64,000 bases of DNA from Epichloe hybrida (taxonomy: Eukaryota > Ascomycota > Sordariomycetes > Hypocreales > Clavicipitaceae), in NCBI GenBank assembly GCA_019022495.1, contig JAFEKR010000006.1, positions 2,294,001-2,358,000 of the forward strand, in the 5' to 3' direction. Shown piece by piece: positions 54,736 to 64,000 of the stretch. Each line of letters opens with the position of its first letter. The first letter of the stretch is position 1. The translations under genes and the position numbers were made by a program. The notes under the pieces were generated by a model, which was given only the letters and a program-made list of their open reading frames with translations, did not search any database and had not been told where the DNA came from.

Positions 54736-57700
54736 ATGAGCGAGCTCAAATGGCCGTCTGCGCGGGTGCGCAAGGCCTTCTTTGACTACATGGAGCAGCG
54801 GGATCACACGATAGGTATGGAAAACTGCCCCTGGTAATGACGCCGCCAAATCAGTTCGCCAACGCCAAGCATTGCTTTTGTGTCTTTCGTTGCCAATGCC
54901 GCTACAGCTCTCGTCTTCTATCTGCAATCGCCACTTGATCCATGGTCGAATCCGCATCTTGCTAACCACCGTGTGTAGTGCCCTCCGGCTCCGTCGTTCC
55001 CTACGATGACCCCACCTTGCTCTTCACCAATGCGGGCATGAATCAGTTCAAGCCCATCTTCCTGGGCACCATCAACAAGACCGATCCCATGTTTAACCTG
55101 AAGCGTGCGGCCGATACCCAGAAAGTCATTCGCGCGGGCGGAAAACACAATGACCTCGACGATGTCGGCAAGGACAGCTACCATCACACCTTCTTCGAGA
55201 TGCTGGGCAACTGGTCCTTTGGCGACTACTTCAAGGAGGAGGCCATCGAGATGGCTTGGGAGATTCTCACAAAGGTGTACGGACTTGATCCCAAACGATT
55301 GTATGCGACATACTTCGAGGGTAACGAGGAGCTCGGCCTCCCGCCGGACGAGGAAGCCAAGCAGCTCTGGCTGAACATTGGCATGCCCGAGGAACAGATC
55401 GTGCCCGGGGACATGAAGGACAACTTCTGGGAAATGGGTGATCAGGGTCCCTGCGGTCCCTCAAGCGAAATCCACTACGACAAGATTGGAGGCCGAAACG
55501 CGGCGGACCTTGTGAACAAGGACGACCCCATGGTGGTGGAGATTTGGAACCTCGTTTTCATGCAGTTCGATCGCCAAAAGGACAGAAGCCTGAGGCCTTT
55601 GCCCGCCAAGCACATCGATACCGGCATGGGTTTCGAGCGAGTGGTTTCCGCGCTCCAGGAGACCGACTCCAACTACTCGACCGACTGCTTCACCCCTCTC
55701 TTCGAGCAAATTCAACAAGTCACCGGCGTCAGGCCGTACGCTGACAAGTACGCCAAGGACGATGCCGATGGCATCGACACTGCATACCGAGTCATTGCCG
55801 ATCACATTCGAACCCTCTCATTCGCCATTGCCGACGGCGCCGTGCCCAACAGCGAAGGCCGGGGCTACGTTGTCCGTCGAATCCTGCGGAGAGGTGTGCG
55901 ATATGCCCGAAAGTACCTGAATGCTGAGATTGGCAGCTTCTTTTCCAAGGTTCTTCCGGCTCTCGTCGACCACATGGGTGAGCAGTTCCCTGAGCTCGTC
56001 AAGAAGCAGCAGGACATCAAGGAAATCCTTGACGAAGAAGAGGAGGCTTTCGCGCGGACCCTGGACCGCGGCGAGGCCCAGTTCGAAAAGTACGCGGCCA
56101 AGGCGGCCAAGGACGGAGTCAAGAAGCTCGACGGACATGTCGTCTGGCGCCTGTATGATACTTTCGGCTTCCCTGTCGACTTGACGCAAATCATGGCCGA
56201 GGAGCGCGGGCTGGAGATTGACGAGGACGAGGTCAACGCCGCCAAGGAGAAGGCTCGCGAGGCAAGCAAGGCCGTCAAGGCCTCGGTCGATACCTTTGCC
56301 AAGCTCGACGTTCACCAAATCGCTCGGCTCGAGCAGCAAAAAGTCGTTCGAACCGACGACGAAGCCAAGTTTGTCAAGGGCGACAGCAAGGGCGAGGTCC
56401 AGCTCATCTTTGACGGAAAGGACTTCCACACCTCATCCAAGGACTTGCCCGCGCAATCTGCCATTGGCATTCTGCTGGACAAGACCAACTTCTACGCCGA
56501 GTCTGGTGGTCAGGTCGCCGACACGGGACGCATCGTCATTGACGACGTCGCCGAGTTCAAGGTCATGGATGTCCAAAACTACGGCGGCTTCGTTCTTCAC
56601 AGCGGCTACATCGAGTACGGTGCGTTATCGTCGGGCGACCAAGTCATCTGCGAGTACGACGAGCTCCGCCGCTCCCCCATCCGCAACAACCACTCGGGCA
56701 CGCACGTCCTCAACCACTCCCTGCGCGAGGTCCTCGGCGACGACGTGAACCAGAAAGGTTCGCTTGTGGACAACGAGAAGCTGCGATTCGACTTTTCTCA
56801 CAAGACCCAGGTCAAGCTTGAGGAGCTGCGCAGGATCGAAGACCTCAGCAACGAGTACATCCGACGCTGCTCCAAGATCTACTCCAAAGACGTGCATCTG
56901 GACCTCGCGCGCCAGATTGAAGGAGTGCGCGCCGTCTTTGGCGAGACGTACCCCGACCCGGTGCGCGTCGTCTCCGTCGGCATGGACATTGACACCATGC
57001 TCGAGGACCCCAAGAAGCAAGAGTGGCGCCAGTACAGCGTCGAGTTCTGCGGCGGCACGCACGCCGAACACACGGGTCTGATCAAGGACCTCGTCCTCGT
57101 CGAGGAGAGCGGCATCGCCAAGGGCATCCGCCGCATCATCGCCTACACGGGCGAAGCCGCGCACAAGGCGCAGCGCGAGGCCGTCGAGTTCTCCAAGAAG
57201 CTCGACTCACTCGACGGCATGGCCTTTGGCCCCGCCAAAGACGCCCAGGCCAAGGTCATTTCCCAGGAGCTCAGCCAGCTCGTCATCTCCACCCTCACAA
57301 AGGACCAACTCAACACGCGCTTCCAAAAGATTGTCGCGTCCGTTGTCGCCGACCAGAAGAAGCGGCAAAAGGCCGAGGCCGGCGCCGCACTCAGCTGCGT
57401 CGTCAAGCATTTTGAGGAGAAGAAGGACGCAGAGTACTTTGTCGGCCGCCTGCCCATCGGCGCCAACGCCAAAGCCCTAACGGAAGTGTTTAAGCATTTC
57501 CAGGCCAAGGACAAGACTAAATCCGTCTACGTTTTCGGCGGTGGCGAGCAAGAGGGCGCCGTCGTCCACGGCGTCTACGTCGGCTCTGTGCGTCCCTTTC
57601 CCCCCCCCCCCCCCTTGGCAGCATCTTGACTAACAGTCTTTTATCAACAGGGTCTCTCTTCCAAGGGCGTCACCGCCGAGCAATGGGCCTCGGTGGTGTC

Positions 57701-57821
57701 AAACGTCGTCGGTGGCCGATCGGGCGGCAAGGAACCTACGCGGCAGGGCCAGGGAACTCATCCGGACAAGATTGATGAGGCGGTCGAGGAGGCGAGGAGG
57801 TGGCTGGAGGAGAAGTTGTAG
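54736..57821 (+). CDS. ALA1: alanyl-tRNA synthetase
   Basis: Three exons (54736-54814, 54979-57587, 57651-57821) give a 952-residue cytosolic form starting [19 protein letters not shown]. It is a class II synthetase charging tRNA-Ala, with a proofreading domain. Seen: motif 2 region [18 protein letters not shown] (from His95), motif 3 DTGMGFERV (240-248), the editing site HSGTHVLNH (His598, His602) with CGGTHAEH (Cys717, His721), and the C-terminal C-Ala domain ending in [15 protein letters not shown]. Length agrees with yeast Ala1 (about 958). A second product starting at 54442 would add 98 residues of mitochondrial presequence. Intron 2 opens next to a 15-C run (57600-57614). The 3' end converges on the NDUFAF7-like gene, 121 bp away. 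Confidence 0.96.
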
Positions 57822-57942
57822 ACTTGGTCGCAGTAGCGAGGCATTCTTCAGTACCGGGGGGGTATTCTCATGACGACAAGGGCATTTGTCCGAAATTACT
57901 ATATATAATCCAAAGTTACATGCATAGAGCACGCACGTCCAG

Positions 57943-59625
57943 TCACACAGTAACGAGAACACTCGCATTCTTGTAGTACGTCAGCAGGGGATTCTCCCCG
58001 CTCCTCGTCTCCGTATCCTCCACGTAGGCCCAGCGGCGCATAAAGTCCCCGTGGGACATGACGCGGGTGAGTTTGCCGGTGATGGCGCGGTACATGGCTT
58101 CCGTGATGCGGAAGTCTGTGGGGAAGAGTATGTCAAAGTAGCCTTGGTGGACCTTGCGTCTGATGTTAGCGTGGGGGGAAAAAAGAAAGCGCATGAGGGA
58201 AACGGGGCAGAGAGCAAGCAAGCAGGCAAGCAGGCATGCATACCAGGGGAGTCGTCACGGGCACCATTCTCCTTTGATACCTCGTCTGCACGACGGGTGC
58301 GTTCAGCCCCTTTACCGCCTGGGGGAGCCAGTCGAAATCGGAGGCGAGCAGTTTGTGGCCGGGGAAGTACTTTTCCAGCACGTCAAAGAACTGCATCAGC
58401 CGCGTGGGGATGTACTCTGCGTCGGAGAGGTTGGCGGCAAAGGGCATCCTGGTCGCGAGGAAGCGCAGCGCGGGATTCGTGGGATATGGACGAGGGTAGT
58501 TGCCTCCCGTGGCGGCGTGGCGGACGCGGAAGAAGCGCGCCGCTACAGGGTCCAGGTCGTGCACGTAGAACTCGTAAAAGTCTCCGCCGCCGTCGATGAG
58601 GACGTGGCCCTGGAGGGGCTCCTCGGTCGCCACGTCGTAGCGGATGCCGTCGTGGGAGAAGTTGTCAAAGACCTCCATGGCGAGGAAGAAGCAGTGCGAC
58701 GGCACGTATTGATCCCATTCAAATATGGAGCGGTTCACAATCTCGACCTTGTCCTTGTGGCCGCGCGACTCGGCCGTGGACAGGAGATGGCGGCTCTGCA
58801 GGTCGGCGAGGCTGGGGGAGATTTCGATGATGTTGTACCGCGTGCGAGCGTAGACCTGGGGGTCGACCTGGCGGATGTAGTCGAGGACGTTGAGCATCAT
58901 GGTGCCGCGGCCGGCGCCCATTTCGTAGATGAGGAGATCGTCGTAGGGGTACGTCGTCAGCCGGTAGTTGGTGACGAGGTACCGGGCCATGGCCTCGCCG
59001 TAGAAGGGTCGGAACAGCTCCGTCGGGGTATGCCACAGCTGGCGGGTCGGGTTCTCCCCCTCCTTGTCGTCGAGCAGGTCCTCGAACTCGGTGTACCGGC
59101 GTCCCAGCTCGGATTGGAACGAAAGATCATCGCGGAGGGAGTTGAAGTCGAAGGGCTCTCCGGGGCTGAAAATGACGGCTTGCTTGGAGAAATAGCCGTA
59201 ATGGGGATTGTACAAGCTATCTGTCTCGTTGTTAGGCAGGTAGTTGCTGTTTCATCTTCAAGGTAATGGCGCGTACCGTCGATGAAGTCACGAAGCAACA
59301 TCTTGACCTTGCGCGGCCTCTCCTTGCGCTTCTTCAGCTCCTGCATCGAAATGTACGGGTACTGCGCAAACTCGTCTCTCCGGTCTTCAGGGAGCAGGTT
59401 CGTCCGTTGCTGCCACCGACTCTCGTTGGTCTTCATTCCCCGGTCCCGCGAGGCTCTCGTGGCATATGAGCACGTCTGCTGCTGGTGGCGAGGGGACTGG
59501 TGATGTTTGCTGGCGGCAGCAGCGGCAGGCAGGCCGTGGCGCAATTGGTGCAGCCGCGCATGGCAACCGGCCGAACGGGTGCGGAACAGCTGCCGGAAGA
59601 GCTGGGCCACAATGGGAGAGTCCAT
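57943..59625 (-). CDS. mitochondrial NDUFAF7/MidA-family arginine methyltransferase
   Basis: Three exons (59625-59277, 59220-58244, 58152-57943) give 511 residues. The N-terminus MDSPIVAQLFRQLFRTRSAG is basic, without acidic residues after Asp2 for a long stretch, fitting a mitochondrial presequence. The core is a class I SAM-dependent methyltransferase of the MidA/DUF185 family: SLYNPHYGYFSKQAVIF, TPTELFRPFYGEAMA, IYEMGAGRGTMMLNVLDYI (SAM-binding glycine-rich loop), YNIIEISPSLADLQSRHL, and LAMEVFDNFSHDGIRYD. The C-terminus has APVVQTRYQRRMVPVTTPLV and VHQGYFDILFPTDF. NDUFAF7 dimethylates an Arg of the complex I subunit NDUFS2 during assembly; the same role is inferred for this protein. The intron before VHQGYFD is confirmed by the conserved join. 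Confidence 0.88.
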
Positions 59626-59952
59626 GGCGCCCGGGAGGCCGGGGAGGGGTACAAGAACTCGGTGCCGATGAAGCTTTCTCGTGAAACCCGCCCGCTGGGT
59701 TGTTGACACGAAGATAATACGAAAGCCCTCGTTTTTTTTTTTGTCTCCCGAATTGAGATTGACCAGAAGTGGGGGCAATGCGCAGGTCCGGTGTTGTGAT
59801 TGGTTGGCTGCTTGGTCGGCGCACTTTGGCGCCGGCGTCGGCCGTCGGGCGCGTGGGTGAGTTGCATCAACTTCAAATTTCATCAACAAACTTTTTTGAG
59901 TGAGGAACGACAGCACGGCAAAAGGGCTGTCTACATCCCATCCGCACTCACA

Positions 59953-59970
59953 ATGGGAAAAGTATCGTAA
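59953..59970 (+). promoter_or_regulatory. five-codon upstream ORF before the cysteine-synthase-like gene
   Basis: ATGGGAAAAGTATCGTAA encodes MGKVS and stops seven bases before the main ATG at 59978, in another frame. Its ATG context (ACAATGG) is better than that of the main start, so it may lower translation or promote reinitiation. Confidence 0.5.
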
Positions 59971-59977
59971 CCTCGTC

Positions 59978-61393
59978 ATGTCTCTGAGCGACCATCCCAA
60001 GGCATACGGTTCGGCCGCCGTAGCCTTGGCCTTCACAGCCGGCATCCTCGTCACTCTCGGCCTCAAAGACTTGTACCCCGACCTCGAGTACCGCTACCGC
60101 CACAAGCGTGGCCCTTCCAGCGCGCGACCGGCAGATGGCCGAATCAGCAGCTTCTTCTTCTCCTCCTCCTTGGGTCCTCCTCTAAAGCTAGAAGACCGCG
60201 AAGACCACGAGTCGCAGCGCCCATCCCGGGGCCACCACCCCCAAGAACAGCAACAACACCAACAACAACAACAACAACCCGCCGAGGGCATAGAATCCTG
60301 CATCGGCAACACGCCCCTCATCGAGATCCGGTCCCTCTCCAAAGCAACAGGGAGGACCATCCTCGCCAAAGCCGAGTTCCTCAACGGGGTGGGCAACAGC
60401 CCCAAAGACCGCGTGGCTCTCAACATGATCCGAGAGGCGGAGAGGAACGGTCTCCTCGTCCCCCATCGCGGCGACACCATCTACGAGGGCACCGTGGGCA
60501 GCACCGGCATCTCGCTGGCCGCGCTGGCGCGAGCAAGGGGCTACAAAGCCCACATTTGCATGCCCGACGACCAGGCCCTCGAGAAGTCAGACCTGCTGCA
60601 TCATCTCGGCGCAACCGTCGAGCGAGTTGCCGTCGCGCCCATCACCAGCCCGGACCACTTCGTCAACTTGGCTCGACGACGGGCCTACGACCACGCTGGC
60701 AACGCCGCGGACGGCAGCCGGGGCTTCTTCGCGAACCAGTTCGAAAGCGAGGCGAACTGGCACGCGCATCTGACAGCGACGGGGCCCGAGATCTGGAAAC
60801 AGACGGGTGGCCATCTCGATGCCTTTGTGGCTGGCGCCGGCACGGGCGGCACCATATCCGGCGTGGCTCGCTACCTGAAGATGGAGGCGGACGCGGCGGC
60901 CGTCAGGATTGTCCTGGCAGACCCTCAGGGCAGTGGGCTCTACAACAAGATCAAGCACGGCGTCATGTACTCGCCCACGGAGAGGGAAGGTACCCGTCGC
61001 AGGCAGCAGGTGGATTCCATGGTGGAGGGCATAGGCATCAACCGCATTACCGACAACTTCGAGGCCGGGCGCGACCTGATTGACGATGCCGTCAAGGTCA
61101 CGGACGGCCAGGCCTGTAGAATGGCGAGATGGCTAGTCGAAAACGATGGCATCTTCGTAGGGAGCAGCAGCTCGGTGAATTGCGTGGCGGCCGTCATGAC
61201 GGCCATGAGCTTGCCAGAGGGAAGCAGGGTGGTGACGATACTGTGTGATTCAGGCGCCAGGCACTTGAGCAAGTTCTGGAAGAGGATCAAAGAGATGGGC
61301 TTGGAGGATGAGGAGGCGACGAATCTATTCGTTGAACTGGGGGTGGGATACCCGAGACTGAGACCACGTCGTGACGTCTTGTGTGATCGATGA
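59978..61393 (+). CDS. MCY1: mitochondrial-type cysteine synthase-like PLP enzyme
   Basis: Single exon, 471 residues from the ATG at 59978 (the frame is open upstream only to a GTG). A hydrophobic segment AAVALAFTAGILVTLGL (about 14-30) suggests a membrane anchor, followed by a Gln/His-rich run (QQQQHQQQQQQP), then the catalytic fold-type II domain. Seen: CIGNTPLIEIRSLSKATG, NGVGNSPKDRVALNMI with Schiff-base Lys143, EGTVGSTGISLAALARARGY (phosphate/substrate loop), FVAGAGTGGTISGVARYLK, VEGIGINRITDNF, and GIFVGSSSSVN. The loop GSTG instead of SGNTG is typical of the yeast Mcy1/YGR012W branch and of fungal 'cysteine synthase 2'. Mcy1 sits in the mitochondrial outer membrane; whether it makes cysteine from O-acetylserine is not settled. 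It is divergent from the NDUFAF7-like gene. Confidence 0.88.
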   Translation: MSLSDHPKAYGSAAVALAFTAGILVTLGLKDLYPDLEYRYRHKRGPSSARPADGRISSFFFSSSLGPPLKLEDREDHESQRPSRGHHPQEQQQHQQQQQQPAEGIESCIGNTPLIEIRSLSKATGRTILAKAEFLNGVGNSPKDRVALNMIREAERNGLLVPHRGDTIYEGTVGSTGISLAALARARGYKAHICMPDDQALEKSDLLHHLGATVERVAVAPITSPDHFVNLARRRAYDHAGNAADGSRGFFANQFESEANWHAHLTATGPEIWKQTGGHLDAFVAGAGTGGTISGVARYLKMEADAAAVRIVLADPQGSGLYNKIKHGVMYSPTEREGTRRRQQVDSMVEGIGINRITDNFEAGRDLIDDAVKVTDGQACRMARWLVENDGIFVGSSSSVNCVAAVMTAMSLPEGSRVVTILCDSGARHLSKFWKRIKEMGLEDEEATNLFVELGVGYPRLRPRRDVLCDR

Positions 61394-61840
61394 CGAGGAG
61401 CAAGTAGATTATGTATGAACTGCTGCCGCCGCTGCCGCCGCACTGTCTGTACAAGATGCCATCTGGTTGTAATTTTACTTTTCTGATGCACGATTCGTTT
61501 TGCTTTCCACCCCGTTGTCAACCTGGTCATCATCTCGCATTCTTGGCCATTTTTTCACAATAACCATGAGCCACTTCGAAAGACACGCAGACATGGCGCT
61601 GCCCAGAATCACATCCCCCCTGTCGGCAACCCTCTCAGGACATAGATGCCCTTCCTATAGGAAGCACTAAGTAATGTATATATATATATTTGAGTGTCAA
61701 AGGCGTTGTTTTGCCAGCAATGCCCCCTAAACTCCCAACCGAATTAGCATCGTTCAGTCGTGAACTGAATGATGCGGCCGCGTCTCTGTCTCCCCGTGGT
61801 ATCGTAGTGTAAAGCCGCAAGCATACTTGTGCTTGCCAAT
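61394..61840. other. convergent intergenic region
   Basis: 3' regions of the cysteine-synthase-like gene and of TFIIS. A TATATATATAT stretch lies at 61678-61689. No gene is seen. Confidence 0.55.
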
Positions 61841-63107
61841 CAAGAGAACTGAGAAAGGGGAAATCAATTAGCTTCACTGCACTGACCCCATGCAAAAAAA
61901 AAAAAAAAAAAAAGGTGACAGAAAACGCGTCGTTCCAAAACATACCTTCCATCTGTGGCCGCAATTCATACACTCGCAAAACGTCGTCATCGGTTCATCG
62001 GCACTTCTCGTCTGCGCCTGCGTATAGCTAACCTTCTTCATCTTGCACCGGCCGCACTCCAAGCTGTCACTGATGCTCTTCTGCTCCTGCGGAACCTGTG
62101 CCTTCTTCATATTCTCCCTCTCCAGCTCGGCGTCCATCTTGCGCTGCTCCTCGCTCTTGAGCTCGTCGTCCGTCATGGTGGCGAACTTTTGCGCACTAAT
62201 ATCCCCAGACAGGACGCGCTTCCGGAGCTCCGTGCTCGACTTGTTCTTCAGGTTGGCAAACAGAGACCGGATCTTCTTCTTGTACTCTGCCGACTCTTCT
62301 TGCTTGAAGTGTACGTACACGGCGTGCTCTACCGCGACGGCTCGGCTGATGATTTCGCTGGAGGATTCGGTGCTCAGGTACGCGATGCCGTTGTAGATGA
62401 GGCCGATGCACGAATTGCGCACTTTGGAATCCGTTCGCTGGACGTCCACCCCCTCGGCCTCGTGTCTGCGCGTCTCCGGGTTGCCGGTGAAGGCCCTCTT
62501 GGGCCCTCCTCCGCTGGCCGAGGCCGGGGCAGGGACGGGCGATGACGCGGGGACGGATGATGGAGAGCCCATTTTCGACTTTTGCTTCTTCTCGGCCTCG
62601 ACCAATTTTTTCCACTTGAGGACGAGATCGGCGGCCGCTCTTGCAATTTCCTTGTTGGAGTTGAGTCGTAGCCTTCCGACGAAAACGCCTGCCCTTGTGG
62701 CCTGTTGAGAGCAAATGTTAGGAAATGTTCTCAGGGTTAGCAACAAAGGACGAGTGATTTGAAATGAAAGCCGTGAAAATGATAATGTGAGAGAGCGGTA
62801 GAAAGCAAAAAAAAAAATGCCCATGTGTCCATGATAGGTCGTGATGGCTCCCCGCCGGCGGCTGCATCGCACACATCGATAGCATCCACGCCCATTACAT
62901 TCGAAAAGCCCATGCTTGTCCAGTGCATCCATCTACTGGGAGAGCAAACATCGACTTGGGACAAAAGCTTACCCTCAACATCTCCTCGGTGGGCTTCGCA
63001 TCCTTCTTCAATGAGTCCAACAGCTTGATGGCATTCTCTGGAGGTTCGTTCGCGGCGACGGATTTCGTCAGCGCTTTCACGTGTGACTCGAGCTCTCGCT
63101 GATCCAT
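61841..63107 (-). CDS. DST1: transcription elongation factor TFIIS
   Basis: Three exons (63107-62973, 62701-61946, 61849-61841) give 299 residues. TFIIS rescues backtracked RNA polymerase II by stimulating transcript cleavage. Seen: the N-terminal LW-type domain MDQRELESHVKALTKSVAAN ... ATRAGVFVGRLRLNSNKEIA; a Ser/Pro/Ala linker; the polymerase-binding domain II (RNSCIGLIYNGIAYLSTESS ... AEYKKKIRSLFANLKNKSS); and the C-terminal zinc ribbon CGRCKMKKVSYTQAQTRSAD with EPMTTFCECMNCGHRWKFS, including the catalytic Asp-Glu pair of RSADEP. The terminal exon is only nine bases (Phe, Ser, stop). It is required because the ribbon would otherwise read into the intron; its acceptor TTCTCAG is good. The last intron carries about 20 A (plus strand) at 61893-61912. 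Confidence 0.94.
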
Positions 63108-63599
63108 GGTGCGCGCAGAGGAGCTGTGTGACGGATGAAGGTTGCTCAAATGTGGCTGGCAAGAGGCGAAGTTGAAGTTGAAGTTGAAGTTGAAGTTGAA
63201 GTTGATGGTGATGGTGCGGGATGAATGGATTTTGGGAAATGGCTGGGCTCCGGTGGCTCTTGCGCAACGCAATGCAAACGCAACGCAACGCAACGCAACA
63301 CAACGCAACGCAAACGCAACACGCGGAAATGGAATTTGGCTGTGAGGATGATGCCATGGGCGGGCTTCAAAGTTGGCACCCGATGGCCGATGTTTAGCCG
63401 CGCTACCTGGGTAGTTGATCAACAACATGATGCAACAACGTTCGTGTCCAACAGGCGGTGAGTAGGCCGCCGAGCATATTGGTTTGTTTATTGCATGAAC
63501 CTACACACTGGGCACTACGTCGGAACAAGTCCATCAAGATCAATCACATCCTACATGGACGGACGCGCGCGGCGTCACATTGACATCACGACCACCTCT
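63108..63599. other. intergenic region with hexamer repeats, upstream of TFIIS
   Basis: No gene. GAAGTT hexamers are repeated about six times at 63169-63204, and AACGC repeats (CGCAACGCAACGCAAC) occur at about 63266-63319. These lie in the probable TFIIS leader or promoter. The right end is the 3' flank of RAD2. Confidence 0.5.
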
Positions 63600-64000
63600 T
63601 CATTCCCCATCATCACCTCCCACATCCCGCCTCCTCCTCTTACTCCCACCCGCCTGCTCCCCAACATTGGCCCTCAACCTCTCCACCGCTGCCGCCATCC
63701 TCTTACTTCCCTTGGCCTTGTTCGCCCTGGGCGCAAACGCCTCCTTCGCTCCCGCGCCTGTGCCCCCGCCAAAGAACCTCGTGATGTTGCTCTGCGTCCC
63801 CTCGGCATCCCGTCTGTTCATGTCCCTTATCACAGGGACAAGAACCTCGTCTGTCCGCTCTTTGCTCCACCCTATCGTTGCCATGAGAAACCTCCGCAGC
63901 CCCTCCAGATCAGGCACGCCCCATTGGAACGGGTCCGCGGTACTGTCGACTTCGGGATGCAGATACGCGTCGTACACGGCTTCGTTGGGGAACCCGGGTG
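63600..64000 (-). CDS. RAD2: Rad2/XPG nucleotide-excision-repair endonuclease, C-terminal fragment
   Basis: The 3' end of a minus-strand gene; the rest lies beyond the right edge. About 133 residues are seen. FPNEAVYDAYLHPEVDSTAD, then PFQWGVPDLEGLRRFLMATI, WSKERTDEVLVPVIRDMNRR, and EGTQSNITRFFGGG match the end of the Rad2/XPG nuclease region and its PCNA-binding PIP box (QSNITRFF). The tail is basic (KRMAAAVERLR, SKRRRRD), as expected of a nuclear localisation signal. Rad2 makes the 3' incision in nucleotide-excision repair. No lesion is visible in the part present. Confidence 0.9.
   Translation of the reverse strand, partial: PGFPNEAVYDAYLHPEVDSTADPFQWGVPDLEGLRRFLMATIGWSKERTDEVLVPVIRDMNRRDAEGTQSNITRFFGGGTGAGAKEAFAPRANKAKGSKRMAAAVERLRANVGEQAGGSKRRRRDVGGDDGE

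Noticed and set aside
1..64000. Search for tRNA and rRNA genes
   Set aside because: I found no convincing paired A and B box with a foldable cloverleaf on either strand by eye; a covariance-model scan would decide.

Overview
The window is nuclear DNA of a filamentous ascomycete, most likely a Sordariomycete of the Hypocreales type. Reasons: genes are carried by ORFs broken by 50-120 bp GT-AG introns with CTAAC/CTAAT-like branch points; gene content is a set of fungal housekeeping loci with high coding GC; and a sharply AT-rich transposon block carries only C/T and G/A substitutions, as expected of repeat-induced point mutation (RIP). The genus cannot be fixed from sequence alone.

Layout. Left arm (1-13825): a Cps1-like processive GT2 polysaccharide synthase (559-2328), about 4 kb without a convincing gene, GWT1 (GPI inositol acyltransferase, 6417-8052), a long disordered nuclear-type protein on the minus strand (8467-11461), and a predicted 115-residue secreted cysteine-containing protein (13422-13825) at the edge of the AT-rich block. 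Middle (about 13826-30472): a nest of dead transposons. A minus-strand Ty1/copia element with two 831-bp LTRs and a 5-bp target duplication (15177-22301) lies inside the gag region of an older plus-strand copia element, whose reverse transcriptase is also split by a 1.9-kb hAT-like element with 8-bp target duplication (25635-27525). A third copia remnant ends 128 bp before THG1. Inverted copies of a roughly 260-bp LTR-like unit bracket the nest.

Right arm (30473-64000): THG1, a degenerate Zn2Cys6 domain, a TMA23-like G-patch protein, a DUF726 membrane hydrolase (Mil1/TMCO4 type), MSB1, UNG1 (with an in-frame TGA), an 84-residue acidic protein, a DUF3140/HVA1-Tudor protein, HRD3, an RCR-type membrane protein, a conserved unknown, alanyl-tRNA synthetase (with a likely mitochondrial presequence upstream of the cytosolic start), an NDUFAF7-like mitochondrial methyltransferase, a mitochondrial cysteine-synthase-like protein, TFIIS, and the 3' end of RAD2 running off the window.

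The genes do not form one pathway or cluster. Loose themes are cell surface and ER (GT2 synthase, GWT1, HRD3, RCR protein), genome maintenance (UNG1, RAD2, TFIIS) and tRNA or mitochondrial function (THG1, ALA1, NDUFAF7, MCY1). I found no new multi-gene system. The points most worth checking are the nonsense codon at a conserved Trp of UNG1, the secreted protein at the RIP boundary, the dual-start alanyl-tRNA synthetase, the structure of the transposon nest, and two unexplained non-coding sequence biases (a recurrent 9-mer and long G/C homopolymers). All exon boundaries were inferred by eye from reading frame, splice consensus and family knowledge.
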